The translations under genes were made by a program, and so were the position numbers. Positions 12,548 through 23,779 of a stretch of DNA of 30,750 bases are shown in pieces. The notes beneath the pieces were generated by a model. It saw only the letters and a program-made list of their open reading frames with translations, ran no database searches and was not told the DNA's origin. The stretch covers positions 5,887-36,636 of the forward strand of contig JADGJH010000057.1 in NCBI GenBank assembly GCA_027596945.1. The letters are read 5' to 3'. How positions within the stretch are numbered: position 1 is the stretch's first letter; every line of letters begins with the position of its first letter. Source of the stretch: Physocladia obscura. Lineage: Eukaryota; Chytridiomycota; Chytridiomycetes; Chytridiales; Chytriomycetaceae.

Positions 12548-15500
12548 TTATATTCCGCCGCGTGATGGCAATCTTGTGTTACCCATCAAATATGTATCCA
12601 CTTCCCTTGCAGCCATTCGTCCTTCATTGATTCCCCATACGATCAGCGACTGTCCTCGTCTGCAGTCGCCTGCTGCAAACACACCTTCTACAGATGTCAT
12701 GTATTTGTTGGCTGCAGTTTGGACATTCGACCGTACATCTTTTTTCACTTCCAGTTGCTCAATGATTTCAGTTTCAGGTCCCAAGAAACCCATTGACAAA
12801 AACACAAAATCAGCTTCGTAGAATTGCTCAGAACCGATCACTTCAGCCATATCCCATCGACCTGATGCACTTTTAGTCCATTCAACTTTCACAGTATTGA
12901 TTCCTTTCACACGACCATTCCCGTCTGATACAAACTCCTTGGAAAGAATCTGATATTCACGAGGATCTTTTCCATGTGCTGCTTTAACTTCAGAGTGGCC
13001 ATAGTCGAGTTTGAAGACTCTTGGATATTGCGGCCATGGGTTGTCACTGCCACGAACATTTGGTGGTTGTGGGAGGAGTTCAAAGTTGACAACAGATTTG
13101 GCACCAAGACGAACAGATGTCCCGATACAATCATTGCCAGTGTCACCGCCACCAATGACAATGACGTGTTTGTTTTTCACGGACATATACTGACCATCTT
13201 GTAATGACGAATCAAGAAGACTTTTTGTAGTAGACTGTAGGTATTCCATTGCAAAATGAATTCCGTCCAACTGCCGCCCTGGAATTTTTAAATCCCGTGG
13301 CCATGTTGCACCAGTCGCCAAAACAAGGGCATCGTTGTCTTTCTGTAGGTCACGCGCGTCAACGGTCTTTCCAACTTGAGTATTTGGAATGAAAGTCACA
13401 CCTTCGGCAGCCATTAAATCGATACGTCTCTGTACAATCTTCTTGTCAAGTTTCATATTCGGAATTCCATACATCAATAAGCCACCAAATCGGTCGTTTC
13501 GGTCATATACTGTAACAAGATGCCCTGCCTTATTCAGCTGATCAGCAGCAGCCAACCCAGCTGGCCCAGATCCAACAATTGCGACTTTCTTTCCTGTCCG
13601 TATTGCTGGTGGGTTTGGAACAATCCATCCTTCAGCGTAACCCTTGTCAATAATTGCACACTCGATCGACTTAATTGCAACTGGCATTTCGTTGATTCCA
13701 AGAACACACGAGCCTTCGCAAGGAGCTGGACACACACGTCCAGTGAATTCAGGGAAATTATTTGTTAATAGTAAACGGTTTAGAGCTTCCTTCCAGCGAT
13801 TGTTGAATACTAGGTCATTCCACTTAGGGATAACATTTCCAATGGGACAACCAGTCGAGTCAGATTGACAAAATGGAACACCGCCTTGAAGAAATAGCAA
13901 ATAAAAAATATAAAAAATTGAGTTTCAAATACTTAAAAATTGATTTTCAAAAAATAGTTTTAAGTATTTGAACTCACAATCCATACACCGAGCCGCCTGA
14001 ATCTTTAATTCAGGATCAGTCAAACGGGCATTGATTTCATCGAAGTCTTTGGCACGTTTCGCAGCATTTCGGTATGAATCAGTCTTGCGAGCGTATTTGA
14101 TGAATCCACGTACTTTGTCTGCCTTTTTGAGCATAGCCTCATCCGGAACTGAGTCTTCCAAATCCAAAACAACAGGTTCGTCTTTCTTAACTTCCACAAC
14201 TTCAATAAGCTTTGGCTCTACAACAACAGTTCTTTCGAGCGCTGCCTTGTAATCATGCGGATAGACTTTGACAAACTTTGGCAAGAATGACATCCAGCTG
14301 TGCAAAACAGCCTTGGCAATCTTTGACCCAGTCTTGGTGTGGTGTTCTTCAATCAAACGTCTCAAGTAAGTGACTTCGTTTAAGTTTGCGACAGATTCGA
14401 GGAAAACCATTTCGGCGTTACACTTGGAAGCAAATGTTCCATCTTGATCTAAAATGTAAGCAATACCTCCAGACATACCAGCCGCGAAGTTACGACCAGT
14501 TTGTCCCAACACAACAACACGTCCTCCAGTCATATACTCACATCCGTGATCGCCAACTCCTTCAACAACTACTGTGGCTCCAGAGTTTCGAACACAAAAT
14601 CTTTCAGCAGCAATTCCGGCAATAAATGCATATCCAGATGTTGCACCATATAAGCACGCGTTTCCAACAATTACATTTTCGTGGGAGTTGAATGTCGCAG
14701 CCTTTGATGGGTAAACAATCAACTGTCCGCCCGAGAGACCCTTACCAACGTAATCATTCGCATCACCTTCCATTTCAATCGTAATACCCTTACAAATAAA
14801 CGCCGCAAGTGACTGACCAGCAGATCCATCAAGCTTGACATGAATAGTGTCGTCTGGCAATCCAGCTTCACCGTGAGTTTTCGAAACATGATATGAAAGA
14901 GTAGCTCCAATCGTGCGCTCGGTGTTCACAACAGTAAAAGCCATATTAATTTTGGTTCCGTTCTTGATGGAGTCTTTCGCGAGTTCAATCATACGTGTGT
15001 CAAGGCGACTTTCCAATCCATGATCTTGGCCCTCAATATTATACATTTGAACACCCGGAGCATAAGTTGCAGCAAGAATTGGGCTTAAGTCTAAAGTACT
15101 CGTTTTTTGAGTTAGAACAGTTTCGTCAACCTTAAGTCTATCCGCCCGCCCAACCATCTCATTAATTGTGCGGTATCCTAACTTGGCCATAATTCCACGC
15201 AACTCCTCGGCAACATAATAGAAGAAGTTGATCACATGCTCTGACGTTCCGGCAAATTTCTTGCGCAGAGCCTCGTCTTGAGTAGCAATACCAACCGGGC
15301 AGGTGTTTAAATGGCACTTGCGCATCATTGTACAACCCATTGCAATAAGTGGAGTTGTTGCAAAGCCCCACTCTTCGGCGCCAAGAAGACAAGCAATCGC
15401 AACATCACGACCAGTTTTAATCTGACCATCGGTTTGAAGAACAACTCTTCCACGCAAATTCTTAGCAACTAGAGTTTGGTGAGTTTCGGTTAAACCAAGT

Positions 15501-18500
15501 TCCCATGGAACACCGGCGTGCTTAATACCCGTCCTGTTTTTTGATCATCAAAAAAAATCGTATCATGTAAGATTCTAAAAGAAATTTTGAAAACTTACCA
15601 TCTGGAAGCACCAGTTCCACCATCGTGTCCAGAAATCAAAATGTGCTCAGCTTTTGCCTTAGCAACACCAGATGCAATAACAGAAACACCAACTTCCGAC
15701 ACAAGTTTCACAGAAATTCTTGCAACAGGGTTCGCGCATTTCAAATCATAAATTAGCTGTTTCAAATCTTCTATAGAGTAAATATCATGGTGAGGTGGTG
15801 GTGAAATGAGACCAACTCCCGGGGTTGACTTTCTGGTCTTTGCGATGTCTCCAGTCACTTTGTGTCCAGGCAGCTCTCCTCCTTCACCAGGCTTGGCACC
15901 TTGGGCAAGTTTAATCTGCAATTCGTCGGCATCAGCAAGGTAGAAACTGGTAACTCCAAATCTTCCTGAAGCGACTTGCTTAATGGCAGAACGCATTGAT
16001 TTCCCAGTCGCGACGTCTGGAACAGTCGATCGCTCCGGGTCTTCTCCTCCTTCTCCAGTATTGGATTTACCACCAAGCTGATTCATGGCAATGGCAAGAG
16101 TGGAATGTGCTTCTTTCGAAATTGATCCATACGACATTGCGCCTGTGCAGAAACGCTTGACGATTTCAGTCCATGGCTCAACGTCGTCTATTGGAACGGC
16201 ACTTTCTTCAGACCCAAAATCGAAATCAAGCATGCCTCTCAAAGTGCAGTGCTTGATTTGCTCATGACAATGTTTCGAGTATGTTTCGTAAGACGACTTA
16301 TTTTTGTTTCGCACAGCGTCTTGAAGAGATCCAACTGTCGTTGGGTCATTAATATGTGGTTCAGCTCCGTTACGCCAGTGGTAGTTTCCAGACTCTGGAA
16401 GAGTGGCGTCATTGAATGAGACTGTAGCGCGGCTTGGCCATGCAGTGTCGTGAAGTTTTAACGCATCAGCCCCAATTTCGCTGAAATCAATGCCAGCAAT
16501 TCTAGACGGAGTTCCGTTGAAGCATCGAGAAATAACGTTCGCTGAAAGACCAAGGCATTCAAAAATTTGGGCAGCCTTATATGATTGAAGAGTAGATATG
16601 CCCATCTTCGACATAACCTTCTTGATTCCATCGTTTGCTGACTTGATATAGTTTGCAAAAAGCTTTTCAACTGGGTATTCAGTCTTAATAATTTTATCGC
16701 GTTTTAATTTCGCCATCAACTCGAATGACAGATAGGGGTAAACTATGAATAATTCAGCACTCAGTTTTAGCAAAATATGAAAACATTGTTTAACTTACTC
16801 GCATCGGCACCATAGCCAACCAAAATACAAAATTGATGAACTTCACGGGCTTCTCCAGTCTCAACGATTAAATTCACTCTTCCACGCAATTTCTTTCGCA
16901 ACAAAAAGTGATGTACACCACCAAGCGAAACCAAAGATGACAAAGCAGCGCGGGATTGACTCACAGCAGCGTCAGAAAGAATAACCAACAGCTTTTCTCC
17001 CGGAGTTGAATGTTCAATCAATTGGAGAACATCTTGACAGACACACTCTAGAGTGGCTTCGTACGCAGCAGATCCTGCAGAGACTTCAAACGTCGTGTCA
17101 ATTTTGTGAACTTTCCAGTTTCCACGCGGAGTGTTACTTCCAAAAAGCTGAATTCCATTCGTGAGACAGTCCATGTCGAATGGAGACAGAATGGGACTTT
17201 CAACTTTTAGGCGGCAAACCTGCTCCGGAGTCATGTCAAGCAGATTTCCTTCAGATCCGAGGTGGCAAGTAAGATTCATGACAAGAGTCTCCCGAATGGG
17301 GTCGATTGGTGGGTTGGTCACTTGTGCAAAGTGTTGACGGAAGTAGTCATACAATGGACGAGGTGCGTTTGACAAACACGCAAGCGGAATATCAATCCCC
17401 ATTGACCCAAGAGCTTCTTTACCATCAGTGAACTGGTGAAGAAAAATAAGCAACAGAATGGGAGGACAAAAAAATTACAAACCATTGGAACCAAAATCAT
17501 GTTTAATTGTTCCATGTCCAAACCAAACGCTTTCAGACGAGGGTCTTCCAGAGCATCGTTTCCGTCGGCAGCAATAACTTCAGAAATGAAGTCAGATTGT
17601 GTTTGTGGCTTCCACCATGCACGCAACTCATCCATCGTAACCATGCCATTTTTAATCCAAGCTCCAAAGTCGTTCGAACGAGAAACTCTACCCAGTGCTC
17701 CAAGAGTGTCTTCCGCAAATTCAGCTTCCTCATCAAATGTGACAATACCCTTTTCCATGTCCACAACTAGCATACGACCTGGTTCCAGACGGCCCTTTTT
17801 AATAACACTGTCTTCAATTCCTCCCAGAATACCAACTTCTGAAGCCACAATCATCAAGTCATTACTAGTGATAACATAACGGCATGGGCGCAGACCATTT
17901 CTATCCAATCGGGCACCAACTTTTCGTCCATCGCAAAAAGCTACAAGAGCTGGCCCATCCCAAGGTTCCATAATACACGAAGCCCATTCGTGGAAGGAAC
18001 GCAGAGCATATTCCTTACTGTCGCCTTCAACCTGTGGATTCAACGCTTCCGGAATCATTACAGCAACACTCTCAGGTAAATTCAAACCCGACGACATTAA
18101 ATGCAAAAGTTCAACAACATTGTCAAGTGCAGAAGAATCGGAACCATTTGGTTCGACAATTGGGAAAAGCGGCTCAAGAGATTTCAATGGCTCGGCTGGC
18201 ATACCCGGCTTGACGACTGGCGCAGTTACAAATGACAGCGGTGGGGACAAGGACTTTGGGATTTCCAAAACTCCCTCACGAGAACGCATCCAGTTTTTGT
18301 TTCCACGCAGAGTGTTGATTTCACCTGAAAAATTTCAATGAGTAATCAATCATTAGACAAAAACAGAAACAATATACCATTGTGAGCGACCCATCTCATA
18401 GGATGAGCACGGTCCCACGACGGAAATGTGTTCGTTGAGAATCTGGAATGAACGAGTGCAAAAGCCGACTCGAAGCTGACATCATTGAGGTCGACATAGT

Positions 18501-19324
18501 ATTTGAAAACCTGAATAGGTGCAAGTTGACCTTTGTAGACAATCAAGCGACTAGATAGAGAGCAAACATAGAAGACATTTATTCCTGACTCCTCCGCAGC
18601 ACTTCCATTGAAAGAGTGAGTCGAAATTTTTCGCAGGAGATACAGTTGACGTTCAAACGCATCGTTAACATCAACATCCGCATCAGCTGAAACTGCTGTA
18701 ACTTCTGGAGCTTCGCCAACGGCGATAACAAAAGGCTGAAGAATAACTGGCTCTTGCGATTTAGAAACTGGTCCAAGAATAGAAGAGTCAGTGGGCACAA
18801 CACGCCAAAAGAGAACCTGGAGACCAACACGAATAGCAATCTCCTCAAACTTGAGCTTCATCTCGTCAACTGCGATCGCAACAGCGGTTTCAGAAGACAC
18901 TTCGTCGTCTTGGGCAACTTTTGGGGTAAAGAAAAGGTTTCCAACGGCATATTTGGACGGAACAAGCAGATCCTTGAAACGAACCAGATCGGCCTCAGAT
19001 TCGACATACTCCTGGAAAAACTTGTGCGGGATAGAGAGCATCATGCCGGCACCGTCACCGTCTCGGGAATCGGCACCTTCAGCGCCACGATGGGCCATAT
19101 TGCACAGCATAGAGTGGGCCTGGTATAGCAACGAGTGCGAAGCCTACAAATAAGAAGAAAGCGGAGATCAGATAACAAAAGCTACAGGTTGATGTTTGCT
19201 TCATTGATCACACAACAAACAATCCAACCAACTGGTTAGGTTGCGGACGAGCATAGCAACAGCCAGCATTGGTTTTTTAGGTTACCTTGCCCTTGATGTG
19301 AGAGAGAAAACCAACGCCACACAT
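12548..19324 (-). CDS. GLT1: Glutamate synthase (GOGAT), single-chain NAD(P)H type
   Basis: Seven minus-strand exons: 19324-19286, 19143-18378, 18324-17483, 17432-16799, 16742-15599, 15533-13978 and 13884-12548, giving 2105 aa (yeast Glt1 is about 2145). It converts glutamine plus 2-oxoglutarate to two glutamates using NAD(P)H. Order: class II glutaminase domain with nucleophile Cys2 (MCGVGF) and AHRGAEGAD; central domain; FMN synthase domain (GGTGASRW); 3Fe-4S cysteines at about 1209, 1215 and 1220; GXGXG domain; then the fused small subunit with Cys-rich FeS motifs ([14 protein letters not shown]), an FAD motif (VGSGPAG, about 1765) and a nucleotide-binding motif (IGGGDTG). All domains are intact. 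The intron at 13977-13885 ends in AAG. Met-Cys means no propeptide, unless an upstream exon joins at the TAG just before the ATG. Confidence 0.95.
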
Positions 19325-20011
19325 TTGCTATACTAGAAAATAGAAAGAGGTAAGCGTTTGTTTTGTTCGGTGTTTGATTGTGTTTGAGACAAAGTTTTTT
19401 ATCAGAAGGAAACACGGAATCTTTTATCAGAAGGAACAAAACGGATCTTATCTAAAGGCCAAAAATTGAGGATTCACAAATCACAAATTGGCTTTTCCAT
19501 TTCTTGCCGCGCCACCCACCACGCAAACAACCTATTATACTCAATTTATACCCTGGCGAAGCAGTGATTAAATATCTTACCCAATGCAAGAAATACTCTA
19601 TCGTAGCTATGGTCACCACGGTTGACCCTTTTCCCTGAGTGCCCTGCGCCTCGTCACTTTTCCTTAATTATTAAAGTTAATAATTCTTATCTCGTTATCT
19701 CAGTGCTCGGTATTTCCCGGAATACTCTCTTATCTCTCGGAACTCTCCGGGACGGCTTGTTGTATCACCTCGCTCAACAAAAGTTTGTTTAAATGGATTA
19801 AAATTGTGGGGGAAAACAAAGAGTTCGATTAACTAAGCCTATTCCTGCTTTTTGCGCGCCTGTTTCTGGTAATGCTCGATTGCATTAGATGACTTTATTT
19901 TGTTTTCTTCGGTTTTTGTAAATGCTTTTCCTTTGCAGAAAAGGGGAGACTTTCTCTCTTTCTTTCGGTCCTTTTTGTTTCGTTTTTTTTTTTTTTGTGG
20001 GTGAAAGGAAG
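19325..20011. promoter_or_regulatory. Divergent GLT1 / site-2 protease promoter with GATA-factor site cluster
   Basis: This interval separates the start codons of GLT1 (minus) and the site-2 protease gene (plus). It contains six HGATAR motifs, all reading GATAA/G on the GLT1 strand: 19399-19404, 19424-19429, 19448-19453, 19687-19692, 19695-19700 and 19730-19735. The first two lie within a direct repeat, TTTTATCAGAAGGAA, at 19397-19411 and 19422-19436 (period 25). HGATAR is the site of fungal nitrogen-regulating GATA factors (AreA/Nit2/Gln3), which fits control of glutamate synthase. A polypyrimidine tract ending TAG just before the GLT1 ATG could also be the end of a 5' intron. Confidence 0.55.
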
Positions 20012-22343
20012 ATGAAGGAATTTGTTCTTGTGATTTGTTTCTGGGTGGGAGTCCATTGTTTGGTGGGACTATTGCGACGGCGGCAAACAGCCAGCGCGTG
20101 GGAGAGACTCGGAAGTAAAGCTCGCCAATTAAGACGACCGGGCACAGCATCATCAAATACTTCTACTGCATTATCAACTACTTCTACAACCACTACAACT
20201 GCTAGATTACTTTCCCTGCGAATATCTTCTTCTGCCTTCAACGCTCCGCTTTCTCGATGGTCCGAAAATCGCTCTGTTCACAGTCTCGCGTTAGCTTGGT
20301 TTAAAGTTGGCGAAATATTTGGTCTCTTTGCTTTATCGATGTCTGTGGCAGGTCTACTTTTGGTTCTGCGAAACTTCTATCTTTATCCAATTGCAGCAGC
20401 GCCACCTCGGATACCTTACTCTGCACATTCTATTTGGAATGTCTCGTCGATTAGGCCAGCATATCCGTTTTCTAACCGTTCGTTTGTATACTCATCAGGA
20501 AAAAATCTCGAAAACCCCAACAGCGACAGAACATTTGTTTCTTTGGTATGACACACTTTCATTTTTAGACATTCGATTGAGTATGTACATTGCGTGTTTC
20601 CATTATCAGATTCCTGGCGTGAATTTACCCATATTTGCATTGGGATACTACTTTTCGGCATTACTAACTTCCGGAATCGTACATGAATTTGGCCACGCTT
20701 TTTCCGCAGCCATGTATTCTTTGCATTTACTATTTATATTGATCATCGAATTTAATTTTTCTCATTCCGGGGATTTTATTTTCCAGCGAGAATGTTCCTT
20801 TAGAGTCAGCAGGTGTTTTCGTGACAATAATTTTTCCGGGTGCATTTGTTGAATTGCGAGACTCGGCACTGTCTAAAATTTCGCCCCGTTCTCGATTGCG
20901 CATAATTTGTGCTGGTGTTTGGCATAACGCTGTCATTGGGCTGATTTCGTACATCACGCTAATATTCTTGCCTTTTTGGCTCAGCTGGGGGTATCGCGAT
21001 CTTCGGTCTGTTTCGGAATCAAGCGCTTCATTGAGTCAAAATAGAATTTGGAAAGGAGGTGTTGTTGTTTTGGATGTGATTGACAAATCTCCACTGCATG
21101 AAAGTTTGCCATTTGGTACTATTATTGCTGGTATCGATGATTGGTATATTGGCGATGGTATTAATAGCTGGGATTTTAGTCTTATGACCAGTTTGAGCGA
21201 TGCTGGTTTTACACGGCAAGGATATTGTCTGGATAAAAAATATGCTTTTTCCAGTTTAACAGGTTTTTTGATTTTTTCATTTTGATTTTTTATAATGACA
21301 GAAATTTGTTTTTCCACAGACACTCGCCTTGATTGCTGCAATGTGAATACAGAACTTCCACTTGGAGATTTCACAAATACTCAACAATGTTTTCTTCCAA
21401 AACATTCTGTTGAATTCAGACGTGAAATTGAAATATCGTCTGACACGGTAAACACAAAAAACAAAACACAAAGAAAGCTGATAGAACATAAAATAGCTAC
21501 ATAATATTCCAAAAGTGTGTGCAAGTCTTGACTCTGTCGTGCGTTTTGGAAAATATTGTTCTTCAGATACTGAATGCTCTTCTGCAAGCCAGTGTATGGC
21601 CGCGTACATTCCGAATCCGTATATCCGCATAGTTCGTTTGCATGTGTTTGAAATATTCTCAAAAAATGATCACACGCAATCGAAATTGCACAAAGAAAGT
21701 GCTGTTGCATCATTAAACAAATCAGTGGAGGTGGATCTAATCAATTCTGCTCGTTTATTTTCAACACAAAATTTGCACAAGAATTTTGATTTAATGCGGA
21801 AGAAAAAGACGTCTGTAGAAGGTGAAGTGCATGTCCCAGTACGAACTTTATTATATCTTGGAGATCCGCGCGAAATATCTGAAGCTGGTAAGCATCAGTT
21901 GGTTTGTATGGGACAAAAGTTTTTATTTATTTTTTTATTCTTAGTTCGTGTTGGATCCCTTTATCCAAAATGGTCAGTTCTTCCCATATCCCTGCCATTT
22001 AAAATTGAACGCTTTTTGCAGTTAGTTGTTTTCTTTTTTTCTTCTTTTTTTTGTTAAAAATTAATTATTTTCAAGTTTTATGATTGCATTCAACACTGCT
22101 CTTGCATTATTTAATATGATACCGGCATTTCAAATGGACGGACATCAAGCCGTAGATGCCCTTTTAGATATGGTGGTTGATTTTTCTCTTGATCATGAAG
22201 AGACATATCGACGAAAACTTGGAAATTTCGGTTCAATCAAAATACGTCTATGGAAAAAAAAAATCATGTTTGGCCTTGGGGTTGCATATTCTTTTCTTCT
22301 TGGAGCCACTGTTTTGATTGCTGTATATGGTGCATTTCAATAA
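20012..22343 (+). CDS. MBTPS2: Site-2 protease (M50 intramembrane metalloprotease)
   Basis: Seven exons, 20012-20545, 20610-20713, 20787-21262, 21320-21447, 21497-21887, 21945-22020 and 22076-22343, give 658 aa. Site-2 proteases cut membrane-bound transcription factors such as SREBP within the membrane of the Golgi/ER. The zinc motif HEFGH is at about 203-207, within TSGIVHEFGH. The second motif, NMIPAFQMDGHQ (Asp about 591), supplies the third zinc ligand. Between them lie IIFPGAFVEL, CAGVWHN, a PDZ-like segment (VVVLDVIDKSPLHES) and a Cys-rich luminal-type loop, as in animal MBTPS2. The N-terminus has a membrane segment and a Ser/Thr-rich stretch. The last intron ends in AAG (22073-22075). 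The stop overlaps AATAAA (22339-22344). The start is the first Met that avoids the poly-T-encoded Phe run; an upstream in-frame ATG exists at 19922. Confidence 0.92.
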
Positions 22344-22344
22344 A
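22339..22344 (+). terminator. Poly(A) signal overlapping the site-2 protease stop
   Basis: AATAAA contains the TAA stop codon (22341-22343). On the other strand an AATAAA (22378-22373) directly follows the FES1 stop. The two stop codons are 35 bp apart, so the mature 3' ends very probably overlap. Confidence 0.55.
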
Positions 22345-22378
22345 GTATTTGTTTTTCCTCATCCAAATATTATTTATT

Positions 22379-23682
22379 TTATAAAAACAAATCTTTTATG
22401 GTGTTCACAATTGCCTCATCCAATTCCTGATTGTCATTGCTCGAGCTTGTTCCGTATTTTGAAAGTAATTTTGGAACCAAAGTTTTCAGTTTCTTTTTCG
22501 ATTCAACTGAAACAGCCGATGGAATAACAGCAAGACTATTCAGGAGTGAAAATGACTATCCACAAAAATATGTCAATTTAATTTAAATAAAGTTTAAGCT
22601 GAAAATAGAAGGCACCAACCTTTTCGAGCAAATCAATATCAATTCTTTCACCTCGTTCCAACAACGCAATGGTGACTCCGGCCCAATCTTCCCTTATTGC
22701 ATCATTTGCGGCTTTTTCGACAATTTCTTGGCTCTCTCCGCTACTCCCACTAATTAAACCCGACAAGAAAAATACAGCGCGTTTTTGTGCTTTCACCCAG
22801 TTCCCATTCGTGGATTTTAATATAGCAACAACAGCATCAAGCCCTAATTGTGATTTCTCGGAAGCAGTATTCGATTCAGTCGCCAGAAGTTCGTATGCTT
22901 TTAAATTGTGGCGAACTAGACCAGAAAGACATGTCACACATTTCGCTCGAACTTCGGAATCTTGATCGTTTTTCAGAGCATCCAGTACTACTGGCAATCC
23001 GTTCATGGTCAAGAACTGGAGTTACAATGATAATTCTTTAAGAACTGCTATTGGAAAGAAGAAAAAAAAAGTTTACAAAAAGGGGTGTATTACATCAGAT
23101 TGTGCTGTTGGATTATTTTGAACCGCGGTTCCAAGAACCCACGCAGCGTAAGATCGCATCTCAGATTCTTGATTTGTTTTGAGGATGTTGAAAAGTGGGG
23201 TCCATAATCCCAAATTTCGAAGATCATTTGCATTGTCAATAGATTCGACCAACTGTTTCGCAATCAGGAACCAAAAAAAACCAAACAAAAATCAGACCAT
23301 TTCAAGTTCATCAAATGCCTGTAGCTTGATATCCAAGTCTTTCGAATCGTCGAGTAGTTCGTCCATACATTCTAAACACAATGCAACGGTTTTGTTGGAA
23401 ATAGTGCCAAAAATAATATCAAAACAAACCTTTCATTCTGACAGAGTCAGACTTGCCCAAGATAACATCAACCCATTTTGGATCCTGCAAAGAAAGTTAT
23501 ATTGGAGAGCATCCAGAATCAGAAAGATTGCTTACGATTGGTTCTCGTGGTGCCAACTCTTCGGTTCGGATAGGTGCGTCTTCCTTCTCGGTCGATTTGT
23601 TGATGATGGCCCATTGCAGTAAATCCGACGATGTTACTGGCCGTGACGCGAACTTCCCGGTTGTTTCGTCAACAGCTGACAT
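22379..23682 (-). CDS. FES1: Hsp70 nucleotide exchange factor Fes1/HspBP1
   Basis: Six minus-strand exons, 23682-23536, 23484-23430, 23371-23298, 23252-23094, 23015-22620 and 22555-22379, give 335 aa. Fes1 uses armadillo repeats to grip the Hsp70 nucleotide-binding lobe and release ADP in the cytosol and nucleus. Recognisable family pieces are SSDLLQWAI near the N-terminus, [64 protein letters not shown] and [14 protein letters not shown]. The remaining repeats continue to a C-terminal Lys-rich tail without NLS or membrane segment. It is somewhat longer than yeast Fes1, through the N- and C-terminal extensions. Its promoter is the 97-bp gap to the upstream gene and holds a perfect heat-shock element. 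It converges on the site-2 protease gene. Confidence 0.92.
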
Positions 23683-23740
23683 TTCTTGTGTTTTTTTGTT
23701 TTTTGTTTTTTTTTTTCAATGTCAAAAATTGGAAAGTTTT

Positions 23741-23753
23741 TTCGTGAACATTC
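23741..23753 (-). promoter_or_regulatory. Perfect three-unit heat-shock element upstream of FES1
   Basis: TTCgtGAAcaTTC matches nTTCnnGAAnnTTCn exactly. It lies 59-71 bp upstream of the FES1 ATG. A two-unit site GAAgtTTC follows at 23768-23775. Heat-shock factor binds such alternating repeats, and yeast FES1 is an Hsf1 target, so heat-shock control of this gene is likely. Confidence 0.7.
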
Positions 23754-23779
23754 CACAATATTCTTCCGAAGTTTCTCAA

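Noticed and set aside
19922..20011. Upstream in-frame ATG for the site-2 protease
   Set aside because: It adds a poly-Phe segment from a poly-T tract. The ATG at 20012 opens the expected first membrane segment.
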